A stretch of 36,441 nt of DNA, taken from an uncultured Lachnospiraceae bacterium. GTDB lineage: Bacteria > Bacillota > Clostridia > Lachnospirales > Lachnospiraceae. Under the pieces are notes generated by a model. It ran no database searches. It saw only the letters and a list, made by a program, of their open reading frames with translations, and was not told the origin of the DNA. Made by a program: the position numbers and the translations under genes. The stretch is from NCBI GenBank assembly GCA_910584725.1, contig CAJUBE010000041.1:1-36441 (forward strand), in the 5' to 3' direction. Position 1 is the stretch's first letter; every line of letters starts with the position of its first letter. Below, piece after piece: positions 6,701 to 14,541 of the stretch.

Positions 6701-8995
6701 ACCGTCAATCAATCCGTTTGCGTCTTTATCTACCGTCAGCGTCCTATACTTATTCTCGTCCAGTTGCACTCTGATGTGATCGATGCCTGTAGACGCCTTC
6801 ACAATAACAGTCACGCCCTTTATGACATCCCCGCTGTTCGTCTTGACCACCGCCTCCACAATGGCGGTTCCTTCCTTCAATGCCTTTACTTCACCCTTGG
6901 CATCGACCGACACACTCCCCTTCGTCGATCCCTGCGCAATACGATAAGTAATCTTTGATGTGGGGATTCTTGTCACCTTCCCCCCGTTAGTATTGATCAG
7001 ATAGAACTTAGCAGATTTCCCCTCCTGCATATAGGCGATATTATTCTCAAAATCATAGTCTACGTCAGAGGAGAGCCGCCCCTCGATGGTGGTCTCATTT
7101 CCTTCAACAATATTACCCTTATCAATAAATTCAAACTCCGCTGTAATCGCAGCACCGCCACTGGGCATATCAAAGTGATACACGCCGCGGCCCTTGTCAT
7201 AATCAATCTCCTTTCCATTACATCTGAGGGAGCCCGGCACCAGACGCACCGTATCCTTATCCGTCCCCCAGTTAATCATGACAATACACTCCGTGCCCGC
7301 TTTCACACCTTTACTGCCACCCGCATTGGTGATACTATTAATATCCTTTTTTCCGTCTGTGACGGTAATCGCAACCCTTCCCTCAGGGCCCGTCAGATCA
7401 ACAGTGTAAGTATAATAATCTTCTCTCCCCGCTTCATCGATGGGAATAAACCGAAGATTTCCATTTCGCTTCGCATAGTTGGCAGCGGTCGAATCCTTGA
7501 AACCAATAATGCACATACCCGGATTATTTGGAAATGCCAAATCCTCCAAACTGGCGTCCTCATTTCTGATATAAATTCTCTGTAGCTTCGTGCAGCCCTT
7601 AAAAGCGTCGCTCCTTATGACTGACACTCTTCCCGGGAAGTCCACACTCGCCAGTCTGATACAATTCTCAAAGGCTGAGCCTTCTATTGTTTTTAGTACG
7701 CCGGTCACCGTATTAAATGTAAGCTCAATCAGATTCGAGCAGTCCGCAAATGCTCTTTCCGGCACCGTAGCCAGATTCCCCGCGATCTCCACCTCCTGAA
7801 GTCCCGTACATCCCTGATACGCAGACACGCCCAGCGAAGTGATGCCGTCCGCCATATCCACTTCCTTGATGCTGATACAGTTCTTGAACGCGCTTGCGCC
7901 GATGCTCTTAACGCTGTCCGGCAGGTCGTAGTCATCATCCGAGCAGAAGAACTCCAGAACCGAGCAGCCCTCAAACGCGCTTGCACCGATGGTCTCCAGC
8001 TTGGAATAATCCGCGCTCGGCATATTGACCATAAACAGTCTGTAGTCTCCTTTAAAAGCGTTTGCCCCGATGGACGTAACGGTGTTCGGTATCGCCAACT
8101 GCGTTAAATTTGTACAATTCTCAAATGCGCCCTCACCGATGGCAGAAAGCTTGGAGGGAATGGATATGCCTTTCAGACCCGCGCAGCCGGAAAATCCGTT
8201 TTTACCGATACTTGTAACGGTCTTAGGCAGCATAACATACGTTACTTTTATCCCTGCAAAGGCCCCTTCCCCGATCTCCGTAAACTCTTTTTTGCGCAGG
8301 TCAACAACACCCTCCACACTGGAATCCACCGCCGTCAGCACACCATTCTCGTCGATGGTCACCTTCTCCGCATTTTCCGCCGCCGCATTCGCGTCAAAGG
8401 TAATCTGCAGACCGGAAGCGTCCGTGAAGGACATCATCCGCACTTCGCCCGTCTTCTCCTCTAACTCTTCGGGCTCTTCTGTCTCATCCACATCATTTTC
8501 GGAGACAGAGGGCTCCTGCACATCCGCCGCAGGATCCTGCTCCTCTGTGCCGGGCTCTTCTTCCTGCTCGCCATCCTCGCCATCTTCTGTGGTGGGCTGG
8601 TCGCCGTTCTGTTCGCCATCCTCTACAGGCGGCTGGTCGCCGCCCTGTTCGGTATCGTCTTCCTTCGGTGCGGAGGGATCGGTCTCCCCTTCATTATCGG
8701 GATTCTCCGGATTTTCCGTGGTATCTCCCTGCTCTGTCCCGTCTTCCCCGTCTGACGTATCCCCTTCTTCCGGCGTTTTCGTCTCCTCGGATTTATCTTC
8801 CGTCTCCGGCGTCTCTTCCGCGCCGTCGGAAGCTTCCTCCTTCTCCTCCGAATTATCTTCAATATCCTGTGTTTCTTCCTGAGACATTGAAACAGGCATG
8901 TCCGCTCCCTGCTCCGCCGCAAGAACCGTCATGCCGTTTCCGCTCACCACAAGACTAAGCGCCAACAATAATGCCAATACTCTTCTCTTTCTCAT
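3752..8995 (-). CDS. Large secreted LRR and Ig-like repeat surface protein
   Basis: A 1747-residue secreted protein. The signal peptide (MRKRR, hydrophobic core, LAAEQG) ends near residue 27. A Glu/Asp/Pro/Thr-rich linker (about 28-185) contains SVSENDV. About ten BspA-type LRR_5 repeats (roughly 190-510; pattern I-G-x-x-A-F-x-x-C-x-x-L) follow. The remaining ~1200 residues are beta-rich, Ig-like or BIG2-like modules (for example GSVSVDAKGEVKALKEGTAIVEA at about 700) interrupted by an acidic Gly/Thr linker near 1380-1420. No LPXTG, SLH or C-terminal membrane helix is seen, so its attachment is unknown. AAGGTGG precedes the ATG. It probably acts as an adhesin or wall scaffold; the exact ligand cannot be read. 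Confidence 0.88.
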   Translation of the reverse strand: MRKRRVLALLLALSLVVSGNGMTVLAAEQGADMPVSMSQEETQDIEDNSEEKEEASDGAEETPETEDKSEETKTPEEGDTSDGEDGTEQGDTTENPENPDNEGETDPSAPKEDDTEQGGDQPPVEDGEQNGDQPTTEDGEDGEQEEEPGTEEQDPAADVQEPSVSENDVDETEEPEELEEKTGEVRMMSFTDASGLQITFDANAAAENAEKVTIDENGVLTAVDSSVEGVVDLRKKEFTEIGEGAFAGIKVTYVMLPKTVTSIGKNGFSGCAGLKGISIPSKLSAIGEGAFENCTNLTQLAIPNTVTSIGANAFKGDYRLFMVNMPSADYSKLETIGASAFEGCSVLEFFCSDDDYDLPDSVKSIGASAFKNCISIKEVDMADGITSLGVSAYQGCTGLQEVEIAGNLATVPERAFADCSNLIELTFNTVTGVLKTIEGSAFENCIRLASVDFPGRVSVIRSDAFKGCTKLQRIYIRNEDASLEDLAFPNNPGMCIIGFKDSTAANYAKRNGNLRFIPIDEAGREDYYTYTVDLTGPEGRVAITVTDGKKDINSITNAGGSKGVKAGTECIVMINWGTDKDTVRLVPGSLRCNGKEIDYDKGRGVYHFDMPSGGAAITAEFEFIDKGNIVEGNETTIEGRLSSDVDYDFENNIAYMQEGKSAKFYLINTNGGKVTRIPTSKITYRIAQGSTKGSVSVDAKGEVKALKEGTAIVEAVVKTNSGDVIKGVTVIVKASTGIDHIRVQLDENKYRTLTVDKDANGLIDGVFLATTDVNAKEFKFEIEADAFGVEDDDKMKVAFNWVSSDTKVAKLKKSSTAAGSSDNEITIPRGADGEATITVSAKGTDNRKVTKKFVVSVQNYAPRLTESKLVVNPKQTDSTATLGIIDAYGHDVDTSKGIEIYENKANGNRVSGFVFEYVKKEGVVSTYKVKAQGRQQGTYDVKLKIHVKVGTVSKAYETPLTIVIKESQPKPTVSFDKKAEKINLFLANDGVEIKPVIGKLGDDVVSEFSLEPLTESDHKNYEDDKKFTENFQIDPKTGTITQKADNLLKNKAGKPVLTGYLVLKFEGYGDLKKRYKITIPTKTTAPAYVLDRTTDTFGVGFSADQTVYLQLLDKKTKKPIEWDDGFADGVTVDTDATTFLFAKAKMVPITDENNKKYVNIEVKIPANSANKTGKLVMRVRNSKWAEGKSFKYTYNIKIDSKPHKLSLKKSTITLNANYPERVESFKVVSNHRDLVISGKQTFVPQLTAKNAEGFQKLTVTCEDGEGKVSLQSGGQSIAAGNYKYVYTYNDTAGRENKVALTVKVSKGMPTVSLKGTNSLNLQAKDGERYVEVSEMTMTVKNLPAAQKYLPGTEPSDKPDEGNTGDDSGTTEGGTGNESTGSDPAQQPAMVSATAPTETAKVTYKATNPEFYSLDADKTFASIVFATKGYESTNPRDYFDFEWVEDKDGAGGKIRISLKKAIETKTYTLKMNPVYLNGETDGKKNEMKMTKAASFKIKVYSSPISSVKLSAKGKINLLDRRAGNVKPEAFKYTEKNGIRYTPTVANLKDTLKEVRLLTDYPAMDDYADDAKISTLFEAHITEDKKSFYITPKEGADLEKGKTYKVYAWLLMDGYKFGSNTGNGIYTQTPIRVKTAEILPKVKTNKTATNLYMSSKAYESTFIVKKSDEKAIGAIESVAFGEKDEKANDSFEVWGVKQEDGSLEVHLKLKKGVTYGCNTTNKIKMYIQFTGQGTNTAGTPITMNVKINK

Positions 8996-9117
8996 TACTT
9001 ACCACCTTTTCCCCATGCGTACATCAGTTGTTTCTGCCGTGTTTTCCCACGATTCCATGTTGTCATCTGCACAGTGAGTTGCATAACATTTTATTATGTC
9101 ACCCTATGATGGTTTTG

Positions 9118-9146
9118 ATTATAACATCTGTAATTGTATTATGCAA
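9118..9146 (-). promoter_or_regulatory. Promoter of the large LRR gene
   Basis: On the minus strand, -35 TTGCAT (9146-9141), a 17-bp spacer and a perfect -10 TATAAT (9123-9118) give a predicted start near 9111 and a ~115-nt leader to the ATG at 8995. A symmetric TTAAGAA-A-TTCTTAA site centred at 9181 lies just upstream. Confidence 0.7.
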
Positions 9147-9173
9147 GAGAAAAATACACTACATCTTGTGCTT

Positions 9174-9342
9174 TTAAGAAATTCTTAAGTTTCCGCCCGT
9201 CTTACTTTTTGCAGGCATTATATAAAGTTTAGTGAAATCTATTCAATAAATTTCACTAAAAATTTCACTTTCTCATTTCATATTTTAGTTTTTACACCCC
9301 ATTTAAGTTATTTTGTGAAATCCTTCACTTATTTTGTTAAAT
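9174..9342. promoter_or_regulatory. Upstream control region with repeated GTGAAAT motifs
   Basis: This fills most of the 422-bp gap 8996-9417. It holds TTAAGAA-A-TTCTTAA (9174-9188), a perfect 11-bp inverted repeat TTTAGTGAAAT/ATTTCACTAAA (9228-9238 and 9250-9260), a further ATTTCAC (9262-9268), GTGAAATCCTTCAC (9315-9328), and a direct repeat TTATTTTGTGAAAT/TTATTTTGTTAAAT (9308-9321 and 9329-9342) with a 21-bp period. A 21-bp period places the sites on one DNA face. It is a probable regulator-binding cluster for the LRR gene; the regulator is unknown. Confidence 0.5.
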
Positions 9343-9373
9343 ATTTGAGTTTCTCAAATTCATTTAAAATTAT

Positions 9374-9410
9374 GAAAAACTGAGCCACAGATTTTACTCC
9401 GTGGCCCAGT
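9374..9410 (-). terminator. Terminator of the glucosaminidase gene
   Basis: A 13-bp stem (9398-9410 with 9379-9391; two G-U pairs), a 6-nt loop and a run of five T on the minus strand start 7 bp after the stop codon at 9418. A classical intrinsic terminator. Confidence 0.85.
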
Positions 9411-9417
9411 CCGCCTT

Positions 9418-12400
9418 TTACTGCCCAATCCACCACGACAGCTTCTTCGCTCCAATGGTGTAAGTGATGGTCTTTTCCCCGCCGTAATTTCCGATTCCGC
9501 GCAGGGTTACTTTCGCCTTGCCTTTCTTTGTGTGGTTTACATAAGTTTCTTCTCTGATGATGTAATCTTGTCCGGAAACGAGCGGTTCCGCCGCGCCGTT
9601 TACCGTCACGGTCAGATCAGCCGCAGTTAAGGTTACGGGCCTGCCGTCCTGATAGTCCTTCGCCGCCACCTTCACCTTCGCCTTGGTAAAATCCGCCGAA
9701 ACGATACGGTAAACCTCTGAAATTTCAGGCGCCGCCGCCCCTGTCCCCGCATAGGCCCCGATTCCCTGCGCCGTCACGCGGATCGACGTACCGGCCTGCA
9801 CAATGTCCTCCTCGCCCACAGGATCGCCCTTCTTCCGCTCGGCCTCAACCAAGGCTTTATCTTCCAAAACCATTATTTGTGTATCATTCTCGTAAGTATA
9901 CCGCAGATTCCTGTCATAATCCTTACCCGCCGCCAGCGCGGAGCCGCTCACATCCCTGAGCGTCGCCTTTGTCCTGTATGCGCCCTTCTTCTCGCGATAG
10001 ACCACGTCTTTCAGAGTCATGGTGATCTTCGATTTCCCATTCTCCTTATCTCCGATCTGTCCGTCAAACCGGCCGTCCGTAATCGTAAAGGTTCCTGTCA
10101 GTTTCCCTTTAAAGCTCCCCTTTCCGGTAATGGTCCATACAGGCAGCCTGTTCTCCGCCATGTCCGCCGTGGTTAACGCATTGTTGTTCTTGTAGCTCAC
10201 CCGATAATCTTTATTCAACTCCAGCGGCGTCCCCCGGAACGACAGCAGAATCACAGGCTTGCTCCCGCCCTTCACATATGGCGTTGTGACGCCGTTTACG
10301 TCTGTCAGCGTTTTCACGTTTTCCGGATCGTCCTGCGTGTAATAGGAAAGTGTGAAATCACTTCCCGCCCTGTCTATGCTCAATTCACCGGGCAGAATTT
10401 TATAAGTTTTCTTGAGCTGGCCGCTGTATTCGTTGATGCCCTTAAATACAATGCTCGCCGTCCCGGCCTTGACCGCGCCCTTTTTCGCCGCGCCTGCGTA
10501 GGACACCACATAGTCGCCGGTCACACCGTCTTTGCTCTCTGTGAGGACACGGTCACCAAGCGTCAAGGTGTAAGCACCGGGCGTCTGCAGCATTTTCTGA
10601 TATGCCGCCTCATATGCCGCATCATCTGCGTTCCACTCCTTATCAATCGCCGCATACTCTTTGTTTTCAAGCCCTTCCACCTTCGCTCTCGCAAGGGAAG
10701 TCCCGACAATCTGATAAGTCACGCTCCTGCTTCCCGCGTACCCGCTGCCCTCCACAGCCGTCAGCGTAACCGTCGCCTTTCCGATGCTCTGATCGCTGCT
10801 GTAGGAAAGTGTATAGTGCTGGCCCTCCACAAGCGGCTGCTTTTTATAAGTCACTGTCAGAGACGCCGGTCTGATGCCGCCCTCCTTTGCCATCTGTTCG
10901 TTGGTATAAGTCTGTTTCGGTATTTTCGCCACGCTGACCTTGCTCAGAAGCACGTCCGCCGTGATCGTCTCGTAGACCGTAATGGTTCCCGTGTAGCCGC
11001 CTTTGCCAGTGATCACGATGGGATAAACGCCCGTCTTGCAGTAGGCTCCCGTCCCTGTCTGTGGGTAGCTTCTCGTATAATCCCTGTTCGCCGCAAGTTT
11101 CTTTCCGCCGCGGTACACGACGGGCGCGCTCTTAATAGTCTTGCCGGTGTAAGCCGCCGTGATATCCGCCGCCGTAATATCGTGATCCGTCAGAGCCTTC
11201 GGCACAATGTCAAAATAGACATACTCGGTTCCCGCGTAATTTCCCTTGCCCTTCACGGTAATCGTCGGGCGCGCCTTGCCTTCGGTGTTTACGTTCCTAT
11301 TGTTCTTGTACGACAGCGTATAATCCCTGCCCTCCACAAGCTCCAGAACCTCCTGTCCCCCGAGCAGACTGCCGTCCGCGCCGATCAGGCTGCCGTCGGG
11401 CGCAGCCGTGCCGTCAAACACCCGCACCTTTGGCTTAATCGCGCTGCCCGTGTAAGTCTGGTCACCCACCGGAACGACATAAAAGCCCTTTTCCGCCCCG
11501 ATCTCCTGATAATGGGGATAAACGTGCGTCTCCTCCGCATAGACGGGCCGGCTCTCCGTGAAGACGCTGCCCTGTCCGTCAGGCTTCGTGTACCAGCCGC
11601 GAAAAATCTTCCCCGCCAACTGCTGTTCTTCCGGCATCGCTCCGTTTCCCGCATCCGCCACACACTCCCCGTATCCCAGGGACAACTCCTTCCCTTTCCA
11701 GACAGTGCCGTTTTCCATGTGGAAGATCACCTTACAGACGCTCACCGACACCTCCACGGCGTCCGTATATCCGGCGACTGACGCCGTGATTCTGGCTGTG
11801 CCTTCACCCACAGCCGTCACTCTGCCCTTATACACCGTCGCCGCCTTCGGATCGGATGTATTCCAAATAATGGTTTTATCCGACGTGGTGTCCTTCGGCC
11901 AGTACTCCGCGTTCAGGCTGACGCTCTGCCCTTTATACAGATTCGTCTTTCCGGCTCCCTCCTCCGCGCCGGGATCCGATAATTCCAGCTTGTAAATGGG
12001 CGCAATGACCTTGACCGTGCAGACCGCGGTCTTGTTTCCCGCCTTCGATGCCTTCGCCGTAATTTTCACTTCGCCCGTACCGACAGCGGTGACCACCGCT
12101 CTGGAAGAATCGACGGGATCGGCCTTGACTGTGGCGATCTTCTTATTGGCGGATGTCCACACAATCGTTTTGTCCGCCGTCGTGTCCTCAGGATCAAAGC
12201 GCACCTGCAGGGTCGTCTCGGCAATATTCTCCGCCTTTTCCTGCGCGCTTAAGTTTGTCGTATCCTCCACAACCGTGTCGGGCCTGCGCAGGGTCACCGT
12301 CTCCTTATCCAGCGCAATGCCCTGCAGCGGCTTCCCCGGGTCCTCCGTCCCGCCGCTCCCGTCCGGCATATTGTTGTACACCGGAATCTTAAATACAAAG

Positions 12401-14418
12401 GCGTTGTTCAGGGAGCCCGCATTCGTATACATTTTCTTTGTCGTAGAGGCTTCGCTCCGGGGCGCCTGAATGTTCTGCATATACTGATGCTCGTAGACAC
12501 CGTACGGACTATTTTTGTTGACATTGAACTTCTCCAGATAAAGCGTGTCCTGCCCTTTTAAAATGTAGTTGTTGCCAATGGTGGCCGCACCGCCCTCCAG
12601 CGATTTATAGCGGGTATTCCATCCCTGATTCTTCGCATATGTCAGGCCCTTCACAATCTTCTCCGCCGTGGAAGAACCGTTCACGCCTACATTAAAGAAA
12701 TTATAATATCCTTCATAGCCCGGATAAGTACCGGAAATCAGCCCGGAATTTCCCTGTCCCTGCTCCTGATAAACGCGCGACGCAAGGTGGATCGGGCTCA
12801 GTTTCCTGCCCTTGCCGATCTCATAAAAAGCCTTTGCATAGGTGCGTCCCGCGGAATCATCCGGAAGCTTTCCCTTCATAAAGGTGCCGTCTAAGAAAGT
12901 CTGTACCGCCGCTTCTGTATGATAGGACGAGTTAAAGGTCAACTGCTCAAACTGAAAAATATAAGTTTCTGTCAGGGAATTGCGGGGATCCATATGATAC
13001 GCCACCGCTGGCTGCGTCGCATAATTCCAGCCGCTTTCGCTGGGACACGCCGCTCCCACCCAGCCTTTCTCCGTATTGGATGCGGTCTTTTGTATTAAAC
13101 TCTTATCCCCCATCTCCTTAGACACGGATGTATTAAAATCCAGCCCTGTCTTCATGGGCACAAACGTCCAGTCCGGGTGGGCGTTTTTCAGATTTCTCAG
13201 ATCAGCCTGATAAGACCCCGGAAAGGCGCTGATGTCCGAGGTGTCAACGGCGTAGGTCATCATGGAATACGTCCGCATTCCATAAGCCGTACTTTCGTAG
13301 CTCTCCTCCCCCAATTCCAAAATCGGAAGCAGGTATTCCTCCTCCCATGCCAGCCAGTCCTCATCGGCGTATGCCAGATAGTAGCTCTGCACATAACCCA
13401 TGCCTTCTCCGCCATCCAGCAAATACTGCGCCTCATACCAGACATCGTCCTCCGTGATCTCCACGCCCTGTATATATAATGTCTGTCCGATTTCCAGCGC
13501 GGCGACCGCCCTGCTGTCCTCATCCGCCTCCCTGCGGGCGTCGTAGCTGTCCGCATGATAGAGTAACGCCATCAGCGGCTTTTCCGCAAGCAGCGCGTCA
13601 AAGGCTTCCTGTGCCTCCGCAATCATCGCTTCCCGCTCCGCATCCAGACTGTTCTCGGAGACGGACGACAGATCGTTCTCAGAAACCGACGATACATCAT
13701 TTTCGGAAACGGAATCGGTATCCGCATCATTCCCGGAAACCTGATCCGGCTCTTCCTTTTCGTCGCTGCCGGAATCCTCCTCTCCCGGATCCTTTCCTTC
13801 CCCTTCCTCGGGTTCCTGCTCTTCTCCCTCTGCGGGGGGCTGTCCTTCCCCCTCTCCGTTACCGTCCGGATTCTGCGTTTCTCCCTCCCCGGGTTCTCCG
13901 CCTTCTCCCGGCTCCTGCGGCTCGCCTTCCCCGCCGCCCGGATTCTGCGTTTCTCCGCCGCCTTCCGGCTCCTGTGCCCCGCCGTCACCCGGTTCTGTCG
14001 TCTCTCCCTCTGTGGATTCTCCGCTTCCATCGGGACTCTTGCCCTCTCCCGTCTCTTCACCCGCACCCGGATTTTGTCCGCCGTCACCCGGTACCTGCGT
14101 TTCTCTTCCGGGTTCTCCATTTCCGCCGGGACTCTTTTCCTCTCCAACCTCCCCATCCGCGCCGGAAAACTGCCCGCTGTCCTTCAATTCCCTGTTTTCA
14201 TCAGGGCTCATCGGCTGATCGGCTTCCCTCCTGATGCCTGCGTCCGTCTCCCCTTCTCCGGAAACCACGGTCTCTATTGCCGGCTGTGCCGCCAGCGCCG
14301 TCAGAGGCGCGCTCTCCACGCAGAGCGCAAGACTGATAAACAGCGCAAACACTCTGCCGCAGCTCTTTTTTCGTCTCAGCATTTCTCTTATCTCCCGTTT
14401 CCTCTTATGAAACGTCAT
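9418..14418 (-). CDS. Secreted SH3/beta-N-acetylglucosaminidase with Ig-like repeats
   Basis: A 1666-residue probable cell-wall hydrolase. The ATG at 14418 has GGAGGGAATT directly upstream; a longer reading from 14496 adds 26 residues ahead of the signal peptide and is rejected. A basic N-terminus precedes a signal helix ending LTALAAQ (about 45). A Gly/Glu/Pro-rich repeat linker (about 65-250) and VSEND repeats follow, then an SH3-like segment (about 300-365). The LytD/LytB-type glucosaminidase domain (about 385-670) contains HPDWTFVPM, ASRVYQEQGQG (Glu a catalytic candidate) and YYNFFNVG. BIG2-like modules (about 690-900) and several repeated bacterial Ig/MBG-like modules carry on to the C-terminus. 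No sortase motif is seen. It likely cleaves peptidoglycan glycan strands during wall turnover. Confidence 0.85.
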   Translation of the reverse strand: MTFHKRKREIREMLRRKKSCGRVFALFISLALCVESAPLTALAAQPAIETVVSGEGETDAGIRREADQPMSPDENRELKDSGQFSGADGEVGEEKSPGGNGEPGRETQVPGDGGQNPGAGEETGEGKSPDGSGESTEGETTEPGDGGAQEPEGGGETQNPGGGEGEPQEPGEGGEPGEGETQNPDGNGEGEGQPPAEGEEQEPEEGEGKDPGEEDSGSDEKEEPDQVSGNDADTDSVSENDVSSVSENDLSSVSENSLDAEREAMIAEAQEAFDALLAEKPLMALLYHADSYDARREADEDSRAVAALEIGQTLYIQGVEITEDDVWYEAQYLLDGGEGMGYVQSYYLAYADEDWLAWEEEYLLPILELGEESYESTAYGMRTYSMMTYAVDTSDISAFPGSYQADLRNLKNAHPDWTFVPMKTGLDFNTSVSKEMGDKSLIQKTASNTEKGWVGAACPSESGWNYATQPAVAYHMDPRNSLTETYIFQFEQLTFNSSYHTEAAVQTFLDGTFMKGKLPDDSAGRTYAKAFYEIGKGRKLSPIHLASRVYQEQGQGNSGLISGTYPGYEGYYNFFNVGVNGSSTAEKIVKGLTYAKNQGWNTRYKSLEGGAATIGNNYILKGQDTLYLEKFNVNKNSPYGVYEHQYMQNIQAPRSEASTTKKMYTNAGSLNNAFVFKIPVYNNMPDGSGGTEDPGKPLQGIALDKETVTLRRPDTVVEDTTNLSAQEKAENIAETTLQVRFDPEDTTADKTIVWTSANKKIATVKADPVDSSRAVVTAVGTGEVKITAKASKAGNKTAVCTVKVIAPIYKLELSDPGAEEGAGKTNLYKGQSVSLNAEYWPKDTTSDKTIIWNTSDPKAATVYKGRVTAVGEGTARITASVAGYTDAVEVSVSVCKVIFHMENGTVWKGKELSLGYGECVADAGNGAMPEEQQLAGKIFRGWYTKPDGQGSVFTESRPVYAEETHVYPHYQEIGAEKGFYVVPVGDQTYTGSAIKPKVRVFDGTAAPDGSLIGADGSLLGGQEVLELVEGRDYTLSYKNNRNVNTEGKARPTITVKGKGNYAGTEYVYFDIVPKALTDHDITAADITAAYTGKTIKSAPVVYRGGKKLAANRDYTRSYPQTGTGAYCKTGVYPIVITGKGGYTGTITVYETITADVLLSKVSVAKIPKQTYTNEQMAKEGGIRPASLTVTYKKQPLVEGQHYTLSYSSDQSIGKATVTLTAVEGSGYAGSRSVTYQIVGTSLARAKVEGLENKEYAAIDKEWNADDAAYEAAYQKMLQTPGAYTLTLGDRVLTESKDGVTGDYVVSYAGAAKKGAVKAGTASIVFKGINEYSGQLKKTYKILPGELSIDRAGSDFTLSYYTQDDPENVKTLTDVNGVTTPYVKGGSKPVILLSFRGTPLELNKDYRVSYKNNNALTTADMAENRLPVWTITGKGSFKGKLTGTFTITDGRFDGQIGDKENGKSKITMTLKDVVYREKKGAYRTKATLRDVSGSALAAGKDYDRNLRYTYENDTQIMVLEDKALVEAERKKGDPVGEEDIVQAGTSIRVTAQGIGAYAGTGAAAPEISEVYRIVSADFTKAKVKVAAKDYQDGRPVTLTAADLTVTVNGAAEPLVSGQDYIIREETYVNHTKKGKAKVTLRGIGNYGGEKTITYTIGAKKLSWWIGQ

Positions 14419-14491
14419 AATTCCCTCCATATCGGAGCATCTTTTCGCAACGGCGATTGAAAAATAAGTTATGTATACCAATTTGCTTCCT

Positions 14492-14521
14492 ATCATAACA
14501 CAAAAAAGAGAATTGACACAA
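14492..14521 (-). promoter_or_regulatory. Possible promoter of the glucosaminidase gene
   Basis: On the minus strand TTGTGT (14521-14516), an 18-bp spacer and TATGAT (14497-14492) precede the ATG at 14418 by about 75 bp. It overlaps the terminator of the upstream operon. The -35 match is modest. Confidence 0.35.
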
Positions 14522-14541
14522 GTAAATAATTGTCAATTCTC
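14502..14541 (-). terminator. Terminator of the leftward glycan operon
   Basis: A perfect 11-bp stem GAGAATTGACA/TGTCAATTCTC (14541-14531 with 14518-14508) is followed by six T on the minus strand. The stem begins inside the last codons and includes the TGA stop (14533-14535) of the last gene. It cleanly marks the end of the operon that begins near 28852. Confidence 0.9.

Noticed and set aside
8070..8882. 270-codon rightward open frame
   Set aside because: Antisense to the coding region of the large LRR protein; Ser/Pro/Val-rich low-complexity product, explained by codon bias of the acidic linker and repeats on the other strand.
10816..11781. 321-codon rightward open frame
   Set aside because: Antisense to the Ig-like repeats of the glucosaminidase gene, with no recognisable domain and no ribosome site.
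13760..14200. Gly/Glu/Pro repeat region as a CRISPR-like or tandem DNA repeat
   Set aside because: Repeats are short, irregular and in frame; they encode the protein linker and have no spacer structure.
14419..14496. 26-residue N-terminal extension of the glucosaminidase
   Set aside because: It would place 26 residues before a normal signal peptide, overlaps the predicted promoter, and the ATG at 14418 has an excellent ribosome site.
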